Assembly (NCBI RefSeq): GCF_016458275.1
Contig: NZ_JAEMHM010000001.1
Location: 372,001 to 436,000 of the forward strand
Length of the DNA stretch: 64,000 nucleotides
Direction: 5' to 3'
Origin: Geomesophilobacter sediminis
GTDB taxonomy: Bacteria; Desulfobacterota; Desulfuromonadia; Geobacterales; Geobacteraceae
Shown here: positions 16,580-23,136 of the stretch, piece by piece
Numbering within the stretch: position 1 is the stretch's first letter
Layout of the letters: every line of letters starts with the position of its first letter
Program-made: the position numbers and the translations under genes
The notes under the pieces: generated by a model
The model's input: only the letters and a program-made list of their open reading frames with translations
Databases searched by the model: none
Told to the model about the DNA's origin: nothing

Positions 16580-18762
16580 GGGAGACCCCCCTCTACAACA
16601 GCCGCATCATCGACGCCTACCTGAAGCTGGTGCGTCAGAAATACCCCCAACTCGACCTGGCGGCGCTGCTCGAACACGCCGGCATGAAGGGGTACGAGGT
16701 CGCCGACCAGGCGCACTGGTTCGGGCAGGAGCAGGTGGAGAGGTTCTACGAGAAGCTGGTCCAGATGACCGGCAATCCCAACATCGCCCGGGAGGCCGGG
16801 CGCTACGCCGCCTCCCCCGACGCTTTGGGGGCGATGCGCCAGTACATACTTGCCCTGGTGGGAGCCGCTCACACCTTCGAATTGATCAGCCGGATCACCG
16901 CGAACTTCACCCGCTCGTCGGTCTACCGTTCCCGCCGCCTGGCCCGCAACAAGGTGGAAATCGTGGTGACCCCGCTGCAGCCCGGGCTTGAGAAGCCGTT
17001 TCAGTGCGAAAACCGGATCGGTTTTTTCGAGGCGGTGGTCCTCGCCTTCAGCAACGCCCCACCCCGCATCGAGCACCCCGAATGCATGTTCTCCGGCGGA
17101 GCCACCTGCCGCTACCTGATCAGCTGGGAGCCGAAACCCAGCGAGTCGCTGCGCCGCACCCTCAGGACGGCGGTGCCCCTTCTCTTCCTGGCGGACCTCG
17201 CTGCCGGCGTCTGGGGCGGGATCTCCACGCTTGCCATTACCCTCCCCGGCACCCTGATCGTCATCCTGGTTCTGGAGCTCGTGGCCCGGGGCATCGGCGA
17301 AAAAGAGCTCCTTGCCACCCTCAACAACACCAGGGAATCCAACGAGAGCCTCATCGAACAGATCAACGTCAACTACAACAACGCGCTTTTGGCCCACGAA
17401 ATCGGCCGGGCCCTCGGCTCCTACCGCACCCGCGAGCAGATGCTCGAGGACGTGGCCGGGGTGCTGCGCCGTCGGCTGGACTACGACCGGGGGGTGGTTT
17501 TGCTGGCCGACCCGCTGCGGTGCCACCTGGAGCTCGCTACGAGCTATGGTTTCGCCGACTGCGAGCTGGAGTGCCTGAAAAGTGCCCCCTTTTCGCTTGA
17601 TGAGCCTCTCGATGATCCCTACCTCCGCTGCTTCCAGGAGCAGCGTCCTCTGCTGGTCGATGCCTCCGTCGGCCTCGAGGCGACCTTGGCCTCGCGCAGC
17701 TTCGCCTGTTCCACCGAGCCCGGAACCCGTTCCTTCATCTGCTGCCCCCTGGTCAGCGAGGGGGAATCGCTGGGGGTGATCGCCGTGGAGCAGCTGCACC
17801 GCCACCGTCCCCTGGTGGAAAGCGACCTGAGCCTGATCATGGGAACCGCCTCGATGATTGCGATCAGCCTGCGCAACCTGGAACTCTTCGAGGACCTGCA
17901 GCGTGCCAAGGAGGAGCTGGAACTGCGGGTCGCCAAACGGACCGAGGATTTGGAGAAGAGCCGGAGGAGCCTGGAGGACAAAAATGCGGAGCTGGAGCGG
18001 GCCAACCGGGAGATCGAGGAGGAGAGTGCGGGCCGGGTGCGGGCCCTGGAGGAACTGAGGGAAAAGGAGCGGATGCTGATCCAGCAGAGCCGGCTGGCAG
18101 CTTTAGGCGAGATGATCAACAACATCGCCCACCAGTGGCGGCAGCCGCTCAACGAACTTGCCTTGATCGTCCAGGAGCTGCCGATGATGTTCGACCAGAA
18201 CCGCTTCTCCAGGGAGTACCTCAAGGAGAGCGTGGCAAAGTTCATGCGCGTGGTGGGGCACCTTTCCAAGACCATCGACGACTTCCGCAACTTCTTCCGG
18301 CCGGACCAGGCCCGGGTACCGTTTCGGCTGCGCGACGTGGTGGAGCGGACCCTCTCCCTGGTGGTGGAGAACTTCCGGCAGCAGGGGGTCGCGATCGAGG
18401 TGGCGCTGACCGGCGACCCGGTGCTGGAGGGGTATCCCAACGAGTTTTCCCAGGCGCTGCTCAACATCCTGCTCAACGCGCGGGACGCCTTCGTGGATCG
18501 CGAAATCGCCGCCCCGCGTCGCATCCAGATCGCCGGGGTGGAGGAAGGGGGGCACTGCGTGGTCACCATTTCCGACAACGCCGGGGGGATCGATCCCGCC
18601 ATTTTGGACCGGATCTTCGACCCTTACTTCACCACGCGCGGCCCGGAGCAGGGAACCGGCATCGGCCTTTATCTGGCGAAGATGATCATCGAGAAGAACC
18701 TGCGGGGCCGGCTGAGCGCCGCCAACGTCGCCGAGGGGGCGCAGTTTCGCATCGAGGTGTGA
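16561..18762 (+). CDS. Sensor histidine kinase with V4R-like N-terminal domain, membrane hairpin and GAF domain
   Basis: A 733-residue kinase. Residues ~1-195 form a domain ending in HPECMFSGGATCRYLISWE, where two Cys spaced by Phe-Ser-Gly-Gly recall the C-terminal motif of 4-vinyl-reductase-like (V4R) sensory domains; two Cys may bind metal or a small ligand. A hydrophobic hairpin follows (~203-243), then a coiled coil, a GAF domain (~275-440), a longer coiled coil and the kinase core with H-box NNIAHQWRQPLNEL (His524), N-box LLNARDAF, G1 DNAGGIDPAIL and G2 GTGIGLYLAKM. The first 19 bases overlap the PilZ-acyltransferase gene, so both are probably translated together. The V4R assignment is an inference from one motif; the rest is firm. 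Confidence 0.88.
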   Translation: MGDDRLRETPLYNSRIIDAYLKLVRQKYPQLDLAALLEHAGMKGYEVADQAHWFGQEQVERFYEKLVQMTGNPNIAREAGRYAASPDALGAMRQYILALVGAAHTFELISRITANFTRSSVYRSRRLARNKVEIVVTPLQPGLEKPFQCENRIGFFEAVVLAFSNAPPRIEHPECMFSGGATCRYLISWEPKPSESLRRTLRTAVPLLFLADLAAGVWGGISTLAITLPGTLIVILVLELVARGIGEKELLATLNNTRESNESLIEQINVNYNNALLAHEIGRALGSYRTREQMLEDVAGVLRRRLDYDRGVVLLADPLRCHLELATSYGFADCELECLKSAPFSLDEPLDDPYLRCFQEQRPLLVDASVGLEATLASRSFACSTEPGTRSFICCPLVSEGESLGVIAVEQLHRHRPLVESDLSLIMGTASMIAISLRNLELFEDLQRAKEELELRVAKRTEDLEKSRRSLEDKNAELERANREIEEESAGRVRALEELREKERMLIQQSRLAALGEMINNIAHQWRQPLNELALIVQELPMMFDQNRFSREYLKESVAKFMRVVGHLSKTIDDFRNFFRPDQARVPFRLRDVVERTLSLVVENFRQQGVAIEVALTGDPVLEGYPNEFSQALLNILLNARDAFVDREIAAPRRIQIAGVEEGGHCVVTISDNAGGIDPAILDRIFDPYFTTRGPEQGTGIGLYLAKMIIEKNLRGRLSAANVAEGAQFRIEV

Positions 18763-18765
18763 ACA

Positions 18766-19569
18766 TCAGCGGGGTGCCCGTCCGGAACAGCAGATGAGCG
18801 GGGTGTAGGTAAAGCGGCGCGGGTCGGCAAAGAAGCTGGCGAACTCCTCCCGGAACTCGGGGAACCCGCCCGGGTAATCGGGAAAATCATAGCCGGAGGT
18901 GCGGGCGGCGACCTCCACCTTTTGGCTCCAGTTGTAGTCGTCCACGGCGCCGAGCGCTCCGTAGATGAGGTGATGGTGGGTGAGATCGACCTGGATGTCG
19001 GAACAGCCGGTGTCGTAGAGATACGAGTAGAGCTTGCGACCGGCGTAGGGGTCGAAATCATGCTCGGCGGTCAGGTGCTGCATTACCCCGTCCAGCGCCC
19101 GCTCGAGCCGTGGCGGCATCCCGAAGTGGCTCAGGCAGTTGTGGTCCAGGTCGATCAGGCAGAGGATCCCTCCCGGCTTGAGGAGGCGGAGCAGGTTGGC
19201 GACGATGTCGCGGCTGTGAGCGCGGTGGTACTCGAGGACGAAGCGGACCCAGATGAAGTCGAAGCTCCCGAGATCGTCCAGCGGAGCGTAGAAGTCGCGG
19301 CAGGTGAAGGTGAGCCCGGGGGCGGAATGCTCGGCGCGGGCGTGGGCGATCCGCTCCGCGGAGGCGTCGATTCCGACCACCTCTCCCCCATCGACCAGGC
19401 GGTGCAGGAAACGGCTGGTCTTTCCGGAACCGCACCCCACGTCGGCGACCCGCATCCCCGGCGCAATCCCAGCCCACCGTGCCTGGCGCTCCAGCGGTGG
19501 TGCGGTGGTCTTCAGGTCAAGGCGGCGTGCCTCGTCGGGGTTATCCATCAGGTAAGCATGATTAGTCAC
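18766..19569 (-). CDS. Class I SAM-dependent methyltransferase
   Basis: A 267-residue cytosolic methyltransferase. Motif I is VADVGCGSGKTSRFL, the acidic ribose-binding residue follows in VVGIDAS, and motif post-II/III is seen in LRLLKPGGILCLIDLDHN. The fold is that of the Methyltransf_11/25 group (ubiquinone-biosynthesis-like). The C-terminal 120 residues are a less conserved cap (DYNWSQKVEVAARTSGYDFPDYPGGF) that should set the substrate. The start is a GTG at 19569 with GAGG upstream. Thirteen bases before it on the minus strand sits a Fur-like box, so iron control is possible. It is convergent with the kinase, only three bases apart. The substrate is unknown. Confidence 0.85.
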   Translation of the reverse strand: MTNHAYLMDNPDEARRLDLKTTAPPLERQARWAGIAPGMRVADVGCGSGKTSRFLHRLVDGGEVVGIDASAERIAHARAEHSAPGLTFTCRDFYAPLDDLGSFDFIWVRFVLEYHRAHSRDIVANLLRLLKPGGILCLIDLDHNCLSHFGMPPRLERALDGVMQHLTAEHDFDPYAGRKLYSYLYDTGCSDIQVDLTHHHLIYGALGAVDDYNWSQKVEVAARTSGYDFPDYPGGFPEFREEFASFFADPRRFTYTPLICCSGRAPR

Positions 19570-19582
19570 TTCTGACCTCGTT

Positions 19583-19601
19583 GATAATGATTGTTGCTAT
19601 C
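19583..19601 (-). promoter_or_regulatory. Fur-box-like sequence before the methyltransferase gene
   Basis: GATAATGATTGTTGCTATC matches 14 of 19 positions of the classical Fur box, including the first nine. It lies in the short leader or promoter of the leftward methyltransferase gene. Confidence 0.45.
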
Positions 19602-19732
19602 GCTAGGTTTTCATTTATATCGCGACGTCACGAAGTTAAGCAATAGATTAATGAAGAATGAAACTTCATGTAATTCAGATGGTTAGCTGTTGCTGTGGCG
19701 GGGCGGGTTGAGGCAAGATGAGAGCATTCCCA

Positions 19733-19760
19733 TTGACACGATGTGGGTGGCGGATACACT
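19733..19760 (+). promoter_or_regulatory. Sigma-70 promoter of the FadL-like gene
   Basis: TTGACA (19733-19738), 16-base spacer, TACACT (19755-19760), about 78 bases before the gene start. Confidence 0.6.
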
Positions 19761-19838
19761 AAAGGCTCTTAATTTTCATTTTAATTATCACGTCAGCGTC
19801 GCTTCCCCCGGGTAAGTGGGGGGGCGCGCGGAGGTTAC

Positions 19839-21056
19839 ATGGTGGGCCTCCTGCTGCGTCATCTGTTCGCCGCGGCAATCCTGCTGATCGGGAGTCGGAG
19901 CTATGGTTCCGGGTTCGGGATTTTCACCCAAGGTGGGGCGGCCCTGGGGGAGGCGGACGCGGTGGTGGCCCACGGGGCGCGCCCCTCGGCCATCTTCTTC
20001 AACCCGGCGCTGATCGCGGGGTTGCCGGGGACCCAGGCCGAGCTCGGCACCACCTTTATCGTTCCCAATCGGAGCTTCATCGGCGACGACGGGAGCCGGG
20101 CCGCGACCCGCGATCCCCTCTTCACCCCGTCGACGGTCTACCTCACCCGCGCCCTCGGGGGCGGATTTACCCTCGGGCTCGGGGCGTTCAACCCGTTCGG
20201 GCTCGGCACCGACTGGGGCGGGACGTGGAGCGGACGCTACCTCGTCAGCGCTGCGACGCTCAACAGCTATGCGGTCAACCCGGTCCTCGCTTTCCGGCCG
20301 CTTCCAGCGGTGGCGGTCGCCGCCGGGATCGATGTGGTCGTCGCCGACGCGACCCTGGAGGGAAGGATTCCCGCCGGGGCTCCCGGGGGGAGCGACCTGG
20401 TGAAGCGGTTCAGCGGCTCGGGGACCGGGGTCGGCTACAACGTGGGAATTTTGCTGGAGCTGGGGAAAGCGGTCACCTTGGGCGCGTCGTACCGAGCCGA
20501 GGTGCCGGTGACCCTGGAGGGGGAACTCGTCATCGGCGGGCGGACCATTGGGGAAGGGAAAAGCAGCATCACCTTGCCGCGCCAGCTTTTTGCCGGCATC
20601 GCCTGGCAACCGACCGAGTGCCTGGTTCTGGAGAGCGGGCTTCGCTACGAGGGATGGTCATCGCTGTCGGCGATCCGGATCGAGCTTTCCGGTGCTCCTT
20701 CGGTGGGGCCGGAAACGGGGGGGACCGAGGACCCGCGGCAGTGGCACGGCAGCTGGGCGGCCAACCTCGGGGGGCGCTACCAGCTGAACCAGTGGTTTTC
20801 CCTGGCAGCCGGCTACCTCTATGGAACCAACCCGGTTCCGGACCGAACCTTTGAGCCGGCCGTTCCCGATGCCGACACCCACCTCTTCTGCCTGGGGGCC
20901 GGAGTGCGCCGGCAGCGGCTGCAGCTCGATCTGGGGTACGGCTACCAGTTGCAGAAAAGCCGCGTGAAGAACACCAACCAGTACGGAGCGCAGGCCAACG
21001 GCCGCTACGAGGCCGACTTGCATCTCGTCGGCGTAAGCGTCGGTTACCGCTTCTGA
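19839..21056 (+). CDS. OmpP1/FadL-family outer-membrane transport protein
   Basis: A 405-residue outer-membrane beta-barrel of the FadL/TodX type, which lets hydrophobic compounds such as fatty acids or aromatics cross the outer membrane. It has a signal peptide (MVGLLLRHLFAAAILLIGS), then the family's N-terminal hatch GSGFGIFTQGGAALGEADAVVA, in which GxGF...GAxxLG/A and the FFNPALIAGLPG motif are clear. Regular amphipathic beta strands follow to a final VSVGYRF with a terminal Phe, the usual signal for barrel assembly. Ribosome binding site GGAGG. The gene is followed within 44 bases by a receiver protein and two kinases on the same strand, so it may be co-transcribed with signalling genes. 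The cargo cannot be named. Confidence 0.88.
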   Translation: MVGLLLRHLFAAAILLIGSRSYGSGFGIFTQGGAALGEADAVVAHGARPSAIFFNPALIAGLPGTQAELGTTFIVPNRSFIGDDGSRAATRDPLFTPSTVYLTRALGGGFTLGLGAFNPFGLGTDWGGTWSGRYLVSAATLNSYAVNPVLAFRPLPAVAVAAGIDVVVADATLEGRIPAGAPGGSDLVKRFSGSGTGVGYNVGILLELGKAVTLGASYRAEVPVTLEGELVIGGRTIGEGKSSITLPRQLFAGIAWQPTECLVLESGLRYEGWSSLSAIRIELSGAPSVGPETGGTEDPRQWHGSWAANLGGRYQLNQWFSLAAGYLYGTNPVPDRTFEPAVPDADTHLFCLGAGVRRQRLQLDLGYGYQLQKSRVKNTNQYGAQANGRYEADLHLVGVSVGYRF

Positions 21057-21100
21057 AGACCGGCGGCGGAACCGCTGTGGGTCCGCCGGGAGGTAGAGCC

Positions 21101-21502
21101 ATGAAACCGAGGTACCTGGTGCTGGTCGAAGACAACCCGGACGATGCCTATCTGGCCCTGCGAGTCATCGAGAAGGTCTTCCCGGAGAAGGTGATCCGGG
21201 CCCGCGACGGCGAGGAGGCGCTCGTGCTGCTCACCCGCCTGGCTGCGGAGGGGATCGAGCTGGTGGAACTGGTGCTCCTCGACCTCAAGCTCCCCAAGGT
21301 CGACGGCATCGAAGTTTTGCGCAGCATCCGAAGCAGCATGGAACTTAAGGGGCTCAAGGTGGCGGTCCTCACCTCTTCCGAGGACGAAGGGGACCAGGAG
21401 CGCTGCCGCGAACTGGGTATCGCCGACTACCTGTTCAAGCCTTTGACCGTCGCCGCCCTGATCAAGGTCCTGGGCACGGCGCCGGGGTCGGATCGGAGGT
21501 AG
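21101..21502 (+). CDS. Stand-alone response regulator receiver (Rcp1-like)
   Basis: A 133-residue protein that is only a receiver domain: VEDNPDDAYLALRVIEK near the N-terminus, phospho-acceptor Asp61 in LVLLDLKLPKVDG, Thr/Ser in VLTSSEDEGD and Lys-Pro in LFKPLT. The EDNPDD start and the extended loop are typical for Rcp1-like receivers that pair with phytochrome-type kinases. No output domain is present. Its stop is five bases before the next gene, a REC-PAS kinase whose H-box is of the same phytochrome-like type (SHDLRAP), so that kinase is the natural partner. Ribosome binding site GGGAGGTAGAGCC before the ATG. Confidence 0.92.
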   Translation: MKPRYLVLVEDNPDDAYLALRVIEKVFPEKVIRARDGEEALVLLTRLAAEGIELVELVLLDLKLPKVDGIEVLRSIRSSMELKGLKVAVLTSSEDEGDQERCRELGIADYLFKPLTVAALIKVLGTAPGSDRR

Positions 21503-21507
21503 CGGCA

Positions 21508-23079
21508 ATGGAGCGCCCGGAACGCCAGGCGGAAAACATCGTCCTTGTCTACGTGGAGGACGAGGCGGACGCACGGGAGATGGTCTGCCGGATGCTGGGG
21601 ATGAACTATCCCGGAGTAACCATCATCCCTGCAGAAAACGGGGCGGCGGGGCTCGCCGTTTTCCGGGAGCACGCACCGCAGGTGGTCATGACCGACATCA
21701 ACATGCCGGTGATGGACGGCATCCGGATGTCGCGCGAGATCAAGGCGCTCAACCCCGAGACGGTGATCGTCGCGGTCACCGCCCACAGCGACACCTCCTA
21801 TCTCATGAGCGCCATCGAGATCGGGATCGATCGCTACGTGCTCAAGCCGATCAACTACGACGAGCTGTTCGCGGTTTTGGACGCGATCTTCGAGGATCTT
21901 GCCCTGAAACGCCTGGTCCGGGAGCAGACCCGGCGCCTGGAGGCGAGCGAACGCCAGCTTTCCGAGGCGCAGAAGATCGCCCACCTGGGGAGCTGGCAGT
22001 GGGAGCTTGGCGACGGCACCATGAGTTGGTCCGACGAGCTGTACCGCATCCTCGGGCTGGTACCGGGGAGCGTCGCGCCGTCCATGGAGGGGGCCCTGGA
22101 GCTGGTGCATCCGGAGGACCGCGGGGCGGTGCAGGCGCGGACTGAAGAAATCCGGCGCGGGCTGATTCCGGACCGGCCGCTCTTTTTCCGCATCCTGCGC
22201 CCGGACGGAGTCCAGCGCATCATCCGGGGGCAGGCGGAACTGATCCGTGACGGCGCGGGGAACGGCGTCTCCATCATCGGTAGCGCCCACGACGTCACCG
22301 AGATCAAAGAGGCGGAGGAAAAGATCCGCTCCCTGACCTGCGAACTCGAGCAGCGGGTGATTCAGCGCACCTCGCAGCTGGAGGCCACGGTGCGGGAGCT
22401 GGAGAGTTTCAGCCACGTCGTCTCTCACGACCTCCGGGCCCCGCTGGCTCGCCTGGAGGGGTTTTGCCGCGCCCTCGTCGAGGACTGCAGCGGTTGTCCC
22501 AACCGCAACTGCAGTGAGTACGCGGAACGGGCGGAGCGGGTGGTGCGCCAGGTGAAGCGGATCATCGACGCCTTCAACAGCCTGAGCCATTACGCGCGCT
22601 GCCACTTGTCCGTCGCAGACGTCGATCTGGCGGCCATCGCTCGGGAGGTGGCGCAGCGGCTTGGGGAGAACGAGCCGGGGCGCCGGGTGGAATTCGTCTT
22701 GCCGCAGCGGCTTATGGTGCGCGGGGACGGGCGCCTTTTGCAGACGCTGCTGGAGATCCTGCTCGGCAACGCCTGGAAGTTCTCCGCGAAAAAGGACGCG
22801 GCGCGCATTGAGTTCGGCGTCATCCCCCGGGAGGGGGAGCTGGTTTACTTCGTCCGCGACAACGGCGCCGGGTTCGACATGAAATATGTCGGGAAGCTCT
22901 TCAAGCCGTTCCAGACGGTGCACAGTCCCGGCGAGTACGCCTGGGACGGCACCTCGATCGGTCTGGCGACCGTGCACAGCGTGGTGCTGCGCCACGGCGG
23001 GAAGGTCTGGGCCGAGGGGGTGGTGGGGGAGGGGGCGACCTTCTACTTCACCCTGGTGGAAAACCCGGAGCCGCAATGA
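21508..23079 (+). CDS. Receiver-PAS-histidine kinase
   Basis: A 523-residue kinase with an N-terminal receiver (about 8-125, EDEAD, phospho-acceptor Asp63 in MTDINMPVMDG, Lys-Pro in VLKPINYD), a PAS domain (~145-265, ending AHDVTEIKEAEE), a coiled coil, and a kinase core with H-box FSHVVSHDLRAPLARLEGF (His307), N-box LLGNAWKF, G1 VRDNGAGFDM and an ATP lid with GTSIGLATVHSVV. The core resembles phytochrome-type kinases. Input is thus itself phosphorylation plus a PAS signal, placing the protein in the middle of a phosphorelay. Two or three Cys between H-box and N-box (CSGCPNRNC) are an unusual insertion that might bind metal or sense redox. It starts five bases after the preceding receiver gene, with GGAGGT spanning that gene's stop. 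Confidence 0.9.
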   Translation: MERPERQAENIVLVYVEDEADAREMVCRMLGMNYPGVTIIPAENGAAGLAVFREHAPQVVMTDINMPVMDGIRMSREIKALNPETVIVAVTAHSDTSYLMSAIEIGIDRYVLKPINYDELFAVLDAIFEDLALKRLVREQTRRLEASERQLSEAQKIAHLGSWQWELGDGTMSWSDELYRILGLVPGSVAPSMEGALELVHPEDRGAVQARTEEIRRGLIPDRPLFFRILRPDGVQRIIRGQAELIRDGAGNGVSIIGSAHDVTEIKEAEEKIRSLTCELEQRVIQRTSQLEATVRELESFSHVVSHDLRAPLARLEGFCRALVEDCSGCPNRNCSEYAERAERVVRQVKRIIDAFNSLSHYARCHLSVADVDLAAIAREVAQRLGENEPGRRVEFVLPQRLMVRGDGRLLQTLLEILLGNAWKFSAKKDAARIEFGVIPREGELVYFVRDNGAGFDMKYVGKLFKPFQTVHSPGEYAWDGTSIGLATVHSVVLRHGGKVWAEGVVGEGATFYFTLVENPEPQ

Positions 23080-23136
23080 CCGGACGTTCCCGGGCCTTAT
23101 CTGCCGTCAGGGCCCCGGGGCAAAGGACCTAGCCAC

